Positions 35,290 through 43,427 of a stretch of 64,000 nucleotides of DNA are shown here, one piece after another; the stretch's first letter is position 1, and the number at the start of each line of letters is the position of its first letter. Made by a program: the position numbers and the translations under genes. The notes beneath the pieces were generated by a model. The model was not told the origin of the DNA and ran no database searches. It was given only the letters and a program-made list of their open reading frames with translations. The DNA is from Rariloculus sp965263005 (lineage in GTDB: Bacteria > Pseudomonadota > Gammaproteobacteria > Steroidobacterales > Rariloculaceae), in contig NZ_OZ253579.1 in the NCBI RefSeq assembly GCF_965263005.1, positions 1,488,001-1,552,000 of the forward strand, written 5' to 3'.

Positions 35290-35934
35290 TCAACACCCAC
35301 TGAACGTGGCGCATCGCCAGTTCGCCTCGTACGCCGTGATCGGGTAATAGCTCGGCACCTTGCGCCGATGCGGGTTGAAGCCCCGGCGCGCGCCCACGAC
35401 CCTAAACCCCGTCGAGACCACCGAGCCGTCCACGTCCAGCGTCAAGCGACGCAATCCGCTGCGCTCGATCACGTCCCCGACCAAGCGCTCGTTGACCTCA
35501 AGCAGCGCCTTGACCCCGCCGGCATCGAAACCGCGCAGCCAACGCCCCAAGGTGTGAAAGGTCGGCAACTGACCCAGTCCGCAAAAACGCTCGACCAGCG
35601 GATCGCCACGCAAGTAACCCACATGACGCACCCGCCGAGCCCCCGCAATCAGCAGCGCCAGCACCAGCAGCGACAGCCGATCCCCTCCGAAATCACTCCG
35701 TGGCAGCACACATCGAATACGCCGCAAAGCCCCGAAAAGATCCAGTTGTCGAACAAATCGTCCGACCAGCTCAAGACCCGAAAACGACGTCAGCCCACGA
35801 GCCTCGTAGCGCAGCCTCAACTGACCGTTGATTCGCCGCTTCAAATCTGCTTTCCTTAACCTCACGAGATGTGGCCCCTCCTGCTCGGCATTGTCAAAGT
35901 CTGCAAACTCAACAATACCAGCAGTGACGCCCAT
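35290..35934 (-). pseudogene. IS1380-like DDE transposase, N-terminal two thirds or less
   Basis: The 214-codon frame reads like DDE group-1 transposases: an N-terminal GLELVGRFVRQLDLF region, GARRVRHVGYLRGDPLVERFCGL, PTFHTLGRWLRGF, and LTLDVDGSVVSTGFRVVGARRG with the first catalytic Asp. It breaks off after VPSYYPITAYEAN, so the remaining catalytic residues are missing. It is cut at the IS3 fragment and no terminal inverted repeats were found. It is inactive. Confidence 0.8.
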
Positions 35935-35984
35935 CTCGCCCTACCTCGGCTCCCGATCAACCACGAATTATTGCAACATTGGGG

Positions 35985-37199
35985 TTAGCTCTCGCCAACT
36001 TCGGCAAACTCTTCCGAAATCGCCCCGAGAATTTCCCTGAATTCCCCGTCCATGAATTTCTGAAACCAAGATTCGAGGTCGTCCTTAATTTTCTCTACCG
36101 GTTGTCGATCAAGCGCAGCCGGTTCAACCATGTGCGTGTTGTAAATCGTGGTGTACTTGTCGTAGAGTTTCTTGCTGCAACCCGGAAACAACTTCGGTTT
36201 ACTTTGAGCAAACTTCAACATGTCCTCTCGCAAAGTTTCGTTCTTAGATGGGCCGATAACGAGGCACATTTTGATACTGGTGCGAGCGTTCCTGATCTCC
36301 AACAGCAAGCTATGTCCGCTCTTGGTCCATTGGTCCGCAGGCGTAGCGTTACACGCCGGGATTTGCTTCCATTCAACCGGAAAGAAGTTGACGGTTGACT
36401 TCGTTCCACGCACAAGTTCGATACGCTTGCCCTCCTTCGATACCATCTCCCTAGCAAATTCCGATCTCTCTAGCTGATCATCTGGTGTTTGTTCATATAT
36501 GAAATCGAGGGCGACCTTGTGTTTTCTATACACGGCCTTCGCCAGCTCTACGAGATTGTCGTCCATCACAATGTTTCTCCGCAGCATTCGGGCGTAGTGA
36601 TGCAGAGTCATGGCGACCGCTTCACCAAGGCTCTCTCCGTGCGTACCGGAAAGAGATTCGATATTCGATAAGATATCCCGGTAACCGACCGGCAGCCAAT
36701 TTTCGTCGGATGGATCATCAGTTTCCAGGGTCAAATAGACGAGCACACGGCGAAAATCTCCATAGCGTTTTTCCAAGACCTGCCGGTATCGGACCAACTG
36801 ATCAGAGTGTTCGCCAGAGTCGACCTTGTTCTCGATTGCCAACAGGAACCGATGTGTTTCGTCGATGCACAGTACGTCTATATTGTGACGCTCCCGAAGC
36901 ACGAGGCAACCACTAAAGTCTTTCAGCACAATATCACCGAGGGAGAGCGGCCGAGACTCGGATGAAATCGCCTTGACCGCAGTAACCAGAAACTGAACGA
37001 GGAATTCGGCACCGAGTCCGTGCGTTTCTTTAGGGTCAAGAAGGAACGCCAGAAAATCCGAATGGCGCTCCTCGGCGCGAGTGTGGCGAATAGCCTCGAA
37101 AATGTTGTAGCCGCCAAGACGCGTTTCGATTTGTCCGATCCCATCCTCGTCGAGTAGCAGAGCCTCGATTGCCGATTGAATATGCTTCGCCTGAGGCAT
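35985..37199 (-). CDS. PD-(D/E)XK nuclease superfamily protein (PDDEXK_4 type)
   Basis: The 404-residue protein has the PDDEXK_4 layout: an N-terminal ETRLGGYNIFEAIRHTRAEE, then HSDFLAFLLDPKETHGLG, HNIDVLCIDETHRFLLAIENKVDSGEHSDQL holding the catalytic Asp and E-x-K, and a long helical C-terminal part. Members are common in defence islands, but their targets are mostly unknown. The ATG at 37199 is seven bases after the VapC stop, implying one operon vapB-vapC-nuclease. The G+C content is visibly lower than in the flanking core genes, suggesting acquisition by transfer. Confidence 0.82.
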   Translation of the reverse strand: MPQAKHIQSAIEALLLDEDGIGQIETRLGGYNIFEAIRHTRAEERHSDFLAFLLDPKETHGLGAEFLVQFLVTAVKAISSESRPLSLGDIVLKDFSGCLVLRERHNIDVLCIDETHRFLLAIENKVDSGEHSDQLVRYRQVLEKRYGDFRRVLVYLTLETDDPSDENWLPVGYRDILSNIESLSGTHGESLGEAVAMTLHHYARMLRRNIVMDDNLVELAKAVYRKHKVALDFIYEQTPDDQLERSEFAREMVSKEGKRIELVRGTKSTVNFFPVEWKQIPACNATPADQWTKSGHSLLLEIRNARTSIKMCLVIGPSKNETLREDMLKFAQSKPKLFPGCSKKLYDKYTTIYNTHMVEPAALDRQPVEKIKDDLESWFQKFMDGEFREILGAISEEFAEVGES

Positions 37200-37206
37200 T
37201 TCTCGA

Positions 37207-37668
37207 TCAGTCGGTCGGATTGCGCAAACGCGCTGGCGCCCCATCGTCCCATTCCGACAGCCGCACTACGAAGCCAGCCGCTCTTGCCCGGTCGACGTAG
37301 CGCTCGTCCGCGGTCACCAGCACGCCCCTTTCGACAATGGCGTGTGCGTGGTATGCAGCGTCGTAGAACGTCACACCGTAGCGTTTCGTCAGTTTGAGCA
37401 CACAACCGAGCCAAGCCGGAGTCCGGGGAGCGTCGGCCAGACCAAAGCGTATAAGCACATCGAGCAATCGGCTTGCCTCACCGGGGCGTTCCCGCGCCAG
37501 CAAATTGCCGACTTCGTAAATCCATAGCGTAGGCACGAGCGCGCGGACACTACCGGTGGCGATGGCGTCGCGCAGTGCGACCGCGTGCCGTACATCGGGT
37601 TCAGTCGCCGGCGGCAGAACCCATTTCAGAATGACCGAGGCGTCCGGGACGACGACTAGCGTGGCCAT
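37207..37668 (-). CDS. vapC: PIN-domain toxin VapC
   Basis: Predicted endoribonuclease toxin of 153 residues. The PIN-domain acidic residues are visible as VPDASVILKW (first Asp), WIYEVGNLL (Glu), FYDAAYHAHA (Asp) and TADERYVDRA (Asp/Glu). The ATG overlaps the antitoxin stop by one base. It is followed seven bases later by the PD-(D/E)XK gene. Its cellular RNA target is unknown. Confidence 0.9.
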   Translation of the reverse strand: MATLVVVPDASVILKWVLPPATEPDVRHAVALRDAIATGSVRALVPTLWIYEVGNLLARERPGEASRLLDVLIRFGLADAPRTPAWLGCVLKLTKRYGVTFYDAAYHAHAIVERGVLVTADERYVDRARAAGFVVRLSEWDDGAPARLRNPTD

Positions 37669-37904
37669 CAATGCCCGCCGTCGCGGTCCGCCCTTACCCA
37701 GCGCACAATTTCTTCGGCGGTTACAGGGTCCGCCGCCATTGTGTCGCGGTACCCATCCATTTCGGCAATCGCATCGAGCCGGCGCCTGTTGATAGCCCAC
37801 TCGCGCAAGGCCTGGTTGATCGTGCGGCTTCGCTCTCCGTGCGGAATACGCTTCAGAAGCCGCCAAATGTCATCCTGGACGATGATATTGATTCGCTGGC
37901 TCAT
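37668..37904 (-). CDS. VapB-like antitoxin
   Basis: Small 78-residue protein: an N-terminal ribbon-helix-helix-type segment (INIIVQDDIWRLLKRIPHGERSRTINQALREW) for DNA binding and dimerisation, then an acidic tail (MAADPVTAEEIVRWVRADRD) that would wrap the toxin. It precedes vapC with a one-base overlap. It is expected to repress its own promoter upstream of 37904. Confidence 0.85.
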   Translation of the reverse strand: MSQRINIIVQDDIWRLLKRIPHGERSRTINQALREWAINRRRLDAIAEMDGYRDTMAADPVTAEEIVRWVRADRDGGH

Positions 37905-38364
37905 TGGTCGGCAGCCCAGTAGTGTGTAGTCGGATACACACCCTACCCAACGATATTACAGTGCGCAACCCCCTGCTGAATCCCTGCGATCGGCGCGGCT
38001 TGCCTCAGACCGGACCAGACGAAGCTGTGCGCACTGATTGTCGAACCAAGGAATGCGGCCCAATCGCCGCTCAGTGCTTATCGCGTGCCTGACACAAGCC
38101 GGAAATCGACCCCCAGCAACAACCGAGGGCATCCACACCATGCCATCGCCAGACAGGGAAAAGTCCTCATCCCTAATTCTTCCCGCGCGAAGCTCACTTA
38201 ACCGCGCATGGTCGATCCCGTCTCGCTCCGCGATCTCCAAGCATACATGCGGATCGTCCACATAAGCTCACTCGTCGGTTTCCATCGGTTCGATCGCGCG
38301 TCCCCGCGATCCGTCCGGGCAAGTCATCCATTCCGTTCGATGAGGCGGCAACGGATGCAGATAG

Positions 38365-38580
38365 GGCACGGCGACACTGTTTCCAAGCGCGTCGCTCTCG
38401 GTGATATCCGTGTCCCACCCGTAGGCGGCCGAGACGGCGGCATCGAATACCGCATGCGCATCGGCGAGCCATTGCGGGCGAGAATTGCAGAGTTGGTCAG
38501 TGTGCGGAATTTGAGTTCCTTCGCCGCAGCCTCGTCGCGGGCGGCCGGGCGCTTCGGATACCTGCGCCACATCGCCGATG
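38365..38580 (-). pseudogene. MmeI-like DNA methyltransferase C-terminal remnant, frameshifted
   Basis: The minus strand reads YPKRPAARDEAAAKELK and FRTLTN in one frame, then LCNSRPQWLADAHAVFDAAV, SAAYGWDTDITESDAL in another. This is the C-terminal segment of MmeI-type and related class I SAM DNA methyltransferases (RTLTNLYNARPAWLANAH...AAYGW). A single frameshift sits between TLTN and the next block, and no catalytic NPPY region is present. The rest of 37905-39171 has no other recognisable gene. Confidence 0.7.
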
Positions 38581-38798
38581 AGTTCCACGCTCAGCATTGG
38601 GACCGGATCCGCCGCTATTACCGGACCTGCCGACCGCCCGAATCGCACCCCGGCGCCTGCCACGAACGCCAACTGCACCTGTTCGGCGAACCCTGCCCAC
38701 CGTTCTGAATCCACACCGACACCGGACATACAACCCCAATCGTCCACCGCTCGGTCACATCACCCCGAGCGGGTCCGGTTCACGCCGCCGCGGCTACC

Positions 38799-38898
38799 TG
38801 CCGAAACACTCTGACAAAACCAAAACAATGTGAGAAATCCAGCCTCAGCCGTACCGAAATAATCCGACAAATCCGTGCCGGAACAATCTGAGATACAA
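38799..38898 (+). repeat. IS21-end-like repeated motifs
   Basis: Four spaced units resemble each other: TGCCGAAACACTCTGACAAA (38799), AAACAATGTGAGAAATCC (38823), TACCGAAATAATCCGACAAA (38852) and TGCCGGAACAATCTGAGATA (38875). Repeated CCGAAATAATCTGACA-like motifs are typical of IS21-family termini. No istA/istB gene is present. It is probably a remnant end. Confidence 0.45.
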
Positions 38899-39171
38899 CA
38901 CCCTCCAACCACGCACTTTCAATTGCGCTTCCCGCTTCCTATACTACGCGCCGGAAGCCGCGCGACGGTTCGGGAACCGTTCCCCCCGCTGCGCTGCGGA
39001 CGCCTCCGCTCAGGCGCCGCTCGGCTAACCCATTGAAGTATCAATGGCTCAGCCTCCCGGTCGCTTGGACCTCGAGGAAGCACATCGACGACGCCAGTGG
39101 GCGTGACTATCTCACACCCCACGCAGCAGTGACGGTTGCCATTGGGTATAACTCAAGTCATACTTCGGGTC

Positions 39172-39417
39172 GTGAAAACCGCCATCTCCATTCGCGACGA
39201 GATTTTTGAGGCGGCCGAGCTCTCCGCCAAGGCGCTGGGCATGTCGCGGAGCGAACTGTATTCCACAGCCGTAAAGGAATTTGTCGATCGGCATTCCAGC
39301 CGTCGCATTACCGAAAGGTTGAACGAAGTCTACGGAAATGACGACGCGGCTTCGCTGCTCGACGACCAGTTGCAGGCGCTTCAGTTTCGTACGCTGTCTG
39401 GCGAAGACCGGACGTGA
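39172..39417 (+). CDS. MazE-like antitoxin (ribbon-helix-helix)
   Basis: The 81-residue product starts at a GTG (VKTAISIRDEIFEAAELSAKAL). An N-terminal DNA-binding ribbon-helix-helix region is followed by a helical tail (RRITERLNEVYGNDDAASLLDD) for toxin binding. The stop overlaps the toxin start in a GTGA arrangement. An in-frame TTG upstream (39136) would add 12 residues but is less likely. Confidence 0.85.
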   Translation: MKTAISIRDEIFEAAELSAKALGMSRSELYSTAVKEFVDRHSSRRITERLNEVYGNDDAASLLDDQLQALQFRTLSGEDRT

Positions 39418-39752
39418 AGCGCGGCGAGTTGTGGTGGGCGGAGCTACCTGAACCTTCGAGGTCCGAGCCCGGGTTTCGTCGTCCGGTTCTCGTGATTCAA
39501 TCCGACGACTTCAATCGCAGCCGAATTCGGACCGTTGTTGGCGTTGCCATCACCACCAACCTGAAGTTGGCCGCGGCGCCCGGCAATGTCGCCCTTCCAG
39601 AACGCGGAACGGGATTGCCAAAGCAGTCAGTCATCAACGTGTCGCAGATCATCACCCTCGACAAGGGTTTCCTTTCCGGACGGGTCGGTCGGGTTACCGA
39701 CAAGGTGCTGAGGCAGGTGGAAGACGGTCTTCGGTTGGTTCTGAGTCAGTGA
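39414..39752 (+). CDS. mazF: MazF/PemK-type endoribonuclease toxin
   Basis: Predicted mRNA interferase of 112 residues with the family blocks MKRGELWWAELPEPS, RRPVLVIQSDDFNRS, TVVGVAITTNLKLA and LPKQSVINVSQIITLDKG. The catalytic arginine/threonine set appears intact. The GTG start overlaps the antitoxin stop. It is followed eight bases later by the DUF2237 gene. The second toxin-antitoxin pair of the island. Confidence 0.92.
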   Translation: MKRGELWWAELPEPSRSEPGFRRPVLVIQSDDFNRSRIRTVVGVAITTNLKLAAAPGNVALPERGTGLPKQSVINVSQIITLDKGFLSGRVGRVTDKVLRQVEDGLRLVLSQ

Positions 39753-39759
39753 GGGGGCC

Positions 39760-40131
39760 ATGGACGAATCTGTAAATGTTTTCGGCGAAGTGATCGAAAC
39801 GTGCTGTGACAATCCGGCGACAGGATTCTTCAGGGATGGTTGCTGCAACACGAGCGATCAGGATGTCGGCTCGCATACGGTCTGTATCCAGGTCAGCCGC
39901 GACTTTCTCGAATTCTCGCGCTCGCGGGGCAACGATCTGTCCACACCCATGCCGGATTTCGAGTTTCCGGGCTTGCGGCCAGGCGACCGGTGGTGTCTGT
40001 GCGCGGCGCGCTGGCTCGAGGCCCACGCGGCCGGCATGGCGCCGCGAGTCGTCCTCAAGGGGACGCATCGACGCGCGCTCGAGATCGTCCCGCTCCGAAT
40101 TCTCCGGGAGTTCTCCGTCGATCTGAATTGA
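39760..40131 (+). CDS. DUF2237 family protein
   Basis: The 123-residue intact member of DUF2237: MDESVNVFGEVIETCC, PATGFFRDGCCNT, DVGSHTVCIQVSRDFLEFSRSRGNDL and PGDRWCLCAARW, with five or six conserved cysteines that may bind metal. Function is unknown. A truncated copy lies at 35144, so this gene is the right-hand boundary of the island. The start ATG has GAGGGGG just upstream. Confidence 0.9.
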   Translation: MDESVNVFGEVIETCCDNPATGFFRDGCCNTSDQDVGSHTVCIQVSRDFLEFSRSRGNDLSTPMPDFEFPGLRPGDRWCLCAARWLEAHAAGMAPRVVLKGTHRRALEIVPLRILREFSVDLN

Positions 40132-40259
40132 GCCGCGGGCGGGCCACCGGACACTCTCATAATTCCAATGAGATGCATCCTGAACGTGGGTTTGCACGAA
40201 TTCTGACCCGGATCGAGCTAAAATGATCGGCTGAAACGCATTACCCTGAGGCAAGCGCC

Positions 40260-41504
40260 GTGGATGAGCGATCCTCACTGCTGAACCAGCTCCAGATCGA
40301 TCGGGATGACGAGCCCGCCACGGGTAGTCGGCGCTGGATCTGGTGGCTGGCCGTGCCGATCGTTGCCGTCGGCGCCGGAGCCGCGGCCTGGTTTTTCTAC
40401 ATGCTTCCCGAGGCAATCGTCGTGAGCGTGGCGACTGCCGAACCCGCGCCGGCGGATGTGGGCGAGGTGCGCGATTCGATACTCGATGCGTCGGGGTACG
40501 TGATTCCGAGACGGCAGGCCACCGTATCGTCGAAGATCACGGGCAAGGTCGTTGAGCTTTTGATCGAGGAAGGGCAGGTCGTCGCGCGTGACGAGATCAT
40601 CGCACGGCTGGACGACACGAACTACCGCGCCGCTTCGGCCCAGGCCGAAGCGCAGCTCGGGCAAGCCAGGGCGAACCTGAACGCATCGCAGGTCGCGTTC
40701 GACAACGCCATCCCGATATTCGAGCGGAATCGGAGCCAGTTCGAAGGACAGATCATCAGCGCGCAGGAATTCGACAACGCGAGGGCGGCTTACGATTCCA
40801 CGCGTACGGGTCTCGAAGTGGCCGCGCGCTCGGTCGATGTTGCCGAGGCCGTGCTCGCGCTGGCGCGGCGCAATCTCGACGATACGATCGTGCGCGCTCC
40901 GTTCGCCGGAGTCGTGACCGTCAAGGCCGCGCAGGAAGGCGAGATGGTGTCGCCGATATCGGCCGGCGGCGGATTCACGCGAACGGGCATCGGGACGATC
41001 GTCGACATGGACTCGCTCGAGGTCGAGGTCGATGTCAGCGAGAATTTCATCAATCGCGTGCGGACCGATCAGGACGTCACGGTCACGCTGAACGCGTACC
41101 CGGATTGGCGGATCCCGGCCCGCGTCATCGCGATCATCCCGACGGCCGATCGCGCCAAGGCGACGGTTCGAGTACGCGTGGGCCTGGCGCAGACGGACGC
41201 GCGGATCCTGCCGCAGATGGGCGTGCGCGTGGCCTTCCTCGCGACCGCTTCCGGTGAGTCGTCCGCGGCGCCGCAGCCGAACCGGCTCGCCGTCGTCGTG
41301 CCGCTAGACGCGATTCAGACCGAAGGTACGACCGGAGTCGTCTTCGTGCTCCGCGAAGACACGGTTGAACGGCGCGCCGTGAGCCTCGGCGCGCGCACGG
41401 CGCTCGGCCAGGTCGTCCTGTCGGGCGTGACTTCGGGAACGCGGCTCGCGGCCGGCGACCTGTCCCAGTTGGCCGACGGCGTTCGTGTTCGAATTGCGAA
41501 CTAG
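40260..41504 (+). CDS. Periplasmic adaptor subunit of an efflux/export system (MacA/HlyD type)
   Basis: The 414-residue adaptor begins at GTG 40260. One N-terminal helix (about residues 25-46) is followed by a barrel-sandwich lipoyl-like domain (SGYVIPRRQATVSSKITGKV), an alpha-hairpin of about 100 residues (RANLNASQVAFDNAIP...), a beta-barrel (DLEVEVDVSENFINRVRTDQDV) and a membrane-proximal domain. It lies 46 bp before an ABC ATPase and two FtsX-type permeases, together a MacAB-like tripartite exporter. The substrate and outer-membrane partner are unknown. Confidence 0.9.
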   Translation: MDERSSLLNQLQIDRDDEPATGSRRWIWWLAVPIVAVGAGAAAWFFYMLPEAIVVSVATAEPAPADVGEVRDSILDASGYVIPRRQATVSSKITGKVVELLIEEGQVVARDEIIARLDDTNYRAASAQAEAQLGQARANLNASQVAFDNAIPIFERNRSQFEGQIISAQEFDNARAAYDSTRTGLEVAARSVDVAEAVLALARRNLDDTIVRAPFAGVVTVKAAQEGEMVSPISAGGGFTRTGIGTIVDMDSLEVEVDVSENFINRVRTDQDVTVTLNAYPDWRIPARVIAIIPTADRAKATVRVRVGLAQTDARILPQMGVRVAFLATASGESSAAPQPNRLAVVVPLDAIQTEGTTGVVFVLREDTVERRAVSLGARTALGQVVLSGVTSGTRLAAGDLSQLADGVRVRIAN

Positions 41505-41550
41505 CCGGTACCGAACCCTACCCCAACGGATTTCGCCAAGGAGTGGATGA

Positions 41551-42246
41551 ATGACTGCCCTGGTCACAATCAAGGACGTGGTGAAAGGCTACGTGCGCGG
41601 CAAGCAGCGCGTCGAAGTGCTGCACGGCGTGAACCTCGAAGTACGCGAACGCGACTTTCTCGCGCTCATGGGGCCGTCAGGCTCGGGTAAGACGACGCTC
41701 CTGAACCTGATCGGTGGATTGGACAAGCCGGACAGGGGCGAGGTCATCGTCGCCGGCGAGCGGCTGGACACGCTGTCGTCCGGCAAGCTCGCCAAGTGGC
41801 GCGCGCGGCACGTGGGCTTCGTTTTCCAGTTCTACAACCTGCTGCCCGTGCTGAGCGCCGAGCGCAACGTCGAAGTTCCGCTGCTGCTGACGAAACTATC
41901 CGGCAAGCAGCGCAAGCAGAACGTGCGCGCGGCACTGGAGCTTGTGGGACTGGCCGATCGGGCCAAGCACAAACCGGCCGAGTTGTCGGGCGGTCAACAG
42001 CAGCGCGTCGCGATCGCACGCGCGCTCGTGTCGGATCCGACGCTGCTGGTCTGCGACGAGCCGACCGGCGACCTCGACCGGGAATCCTCGGAAGCCGTGC
42101 TCGAGTTGCTCGAGCTCCTGAATCGCGACCATGGCAAGACGGTCATCATGGTCACGCATGACCCACGCGCCGCCGAGCACGCATCGCGATTGCTGTACGT
42201 GGACAAGGGCGTGCTGAGCGCCGAGCCTCTGGGTACGGCGGCTTGA
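41551..42246 (+). CDS. ABC transporter ATP-binding protein, MacB/LolD type
   Basis: Cytoplasmic ATPase of 231 residues with Walker A GPSGSGKTT, Q-loop FVFQFYNLLPVL, signature LSGGQQQR, Walker B LLVCDEPTGDLD and switch histidine VTHD. This is the MacB/LolD mechanotransmission clade that pairs with FtsX-fold permeases. Its TGA overlaps a TTG start of the permease gene. It is the only intact ATPase of this type in the window and may also serve the orphan permease pair at 57.9-60.4 kb. Confidence 0.93.
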   Translation: MTALVTIKDVVKGYVRGKQRVEVLHGVNLEVRERDFLALMGPSGSGKTTLLNLIGGLDKPDRGEVIVAGERLDTLSSGKLAKWRARHVGFVFQFYNLLPVLSAERNVEVPLLLTKLSGKQRKQNVRAALELVGLADRAKHKPAELSGGQQQRVAIARALVSDPTLLVCDEPTGDLDRESSEAVLELLELLNRDHGKTVIMVTHDPRAAEHASRLLYVDKGVLSAEPLGTAA

Positions 42247-43400
42247 AGTTCTTCTGCCTCATCTGGGCGGGATTGTGGCGCAAGCCGATGCGCACGGTCC
42301 TGACCCTGCTCTCGATCGTCGTCGCATTCATGCTCTACGGTACGTTGCACGGCGTAACTTCGAGTTTCGACGACGTGATCGATACGATGGGCGATACGCG
42401 ATTGCGTGTTCAAAGTCGAGTGAACATCATCGAGAGCATGCCGCTCGCGTATCTGCCGCGGATCGAATCCGTGCCCGGTGTCGAAGGCGTCGGCTATTAT
42501 CAGGCGCTTGTTGCCTACTACCAGGATCCGCGCAACCAAATCCAGGTGGGCGCCGTGGGCCTCGATGGCTTTCTCGATGTTTACCCCGAGATCGTCGTGC
42601 CGGACGAGCAGCGCGAAGCCATGTCGCGCACCCGGACCGGGGCGATCGTCGGCAAGGATCTCGCCGCAGCACGGGGCTGGAACGTCGGCGACCGGGTCAC
42701 GCTGCGTTCCCAGATCTTTACACACGCGGACGGATCCGACGTCTGGGACTTCGATGTCGTGGGAATCTACGAGTTGTCGGGGGCATTCGCGGACTTTGCG
42801 GCCCAGGAAATGTACGTCCACTTCGACTACTTCGACGAGGCGCGTGTTCAAGCCCCCGGGATGGTGTTGTTGTACTTCGTTGCGATCGACGACGTCGATC
42901 AGTCCGCCGAGATTGCCGAGGCCATCGATGCGTTGTTCCTGAATTCGAGCTTCGAGACCCAGACGCTCAATGAGAAGGACTGGGTCAGGAACCAGATCGC
43001 ACGCATCGGGGACATCGACTTCTTCGTCAACGCCATTATCGGTGCCGTGTTTTTCACGCTGCTGTTCCTGACCGGAAACACGATGTGGCAGTCCGTCCGC
43101 GAGCGTGTTCCAGAGCTCGCGGTGCTCAAGACCTATGGATTCGGCAACGCGACGATAGTCGGCCTCGTGGCGGCGGAGTCCCTGTTGCTGTGCCTGACGG
43201 CCGCGGGTATCGGGCTCGTCATTGCCGCGACAGTGTTTCCCGCGATCTACCGGAGCATGGGAATCGGCAGCATACCGCTTCCGTCGAGTGTCATCGCGCT
43301 CGGGATCGGCATCGGCGTGCTCGTGGCCGTTGTGAGCGCGCTGCCACCGGCGTGGTTGGCGCAGCGGCTCAACGTGGTCGATGCGCTCGCCGGCCGATGA
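42243..43400 (+). CDS. FtsX-type ABC permease 1
   Basis: The 385-residue membrane protein has an N-terminal helix (TVLTLLSIVVAFMLYG), a large periplasmic domain and three C-terminal helices with the FtsX segment RERVPELAVLKTYGFG. TTG at 42243 is the likely start, because translation is coupled to the ATPase and the family begins at this point. By analogy with MacB it transmits ATPase motion to the periplasmic adaptor rather than moving substrate through the membrane. It is a paralog of 57890-59047. Confidence 0.9.
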   Translation: MKFFCLIWAGLWRKPMRTVLTLLSIVVAFMLYGTLHGVTSSFDDVIDTMGDTRLRVQSRVNIIESMPLAYLPRIESVPGVEGVGYYQALVAYYQDPRNQIQVGAVGLDGFLDVYPEIVVPDEQREAMSRTRTGAIVGKDLAAARGWNVGDRVTLRSQIFTHADGSDVWDFDVVGIYELSGAFADFAAQEMYVHFDYFDEARVQAPGMVLLYFVAIDDVDQSAEIAEAIDALFLNSSFETQTLNEKDWVRNQIARIGDIDFFVNAIIGAVFFTLLFLTGNTMWQSVRERVPELAVLKTYGFGNATIVGLVAAESLLLCLTAAGIGLVIAATVFPAIYRSMGIGSIPLPSSVIALGIGIGVLVAVVSALPPAWLAQRLNVVDALAGR

Positions 43401-43427
43401 AGCGTAGCGAGTGACCAGGCTCCCCGG

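Noticed and set aside
38268..38747. 159-codon minus-strand frame as an intact gene
   Set aside because: Only a middle block matches a DNA methyltransferase, and the matching upstream block is in another frame, so it is a pseudogene.
38900..39130. Possible tRNA or structured RNA in the A+T-mixed spacer before mazE
   Set aside because: No cloverleaf with a T-arm consensus could be drawn, and nothing else was recognised.
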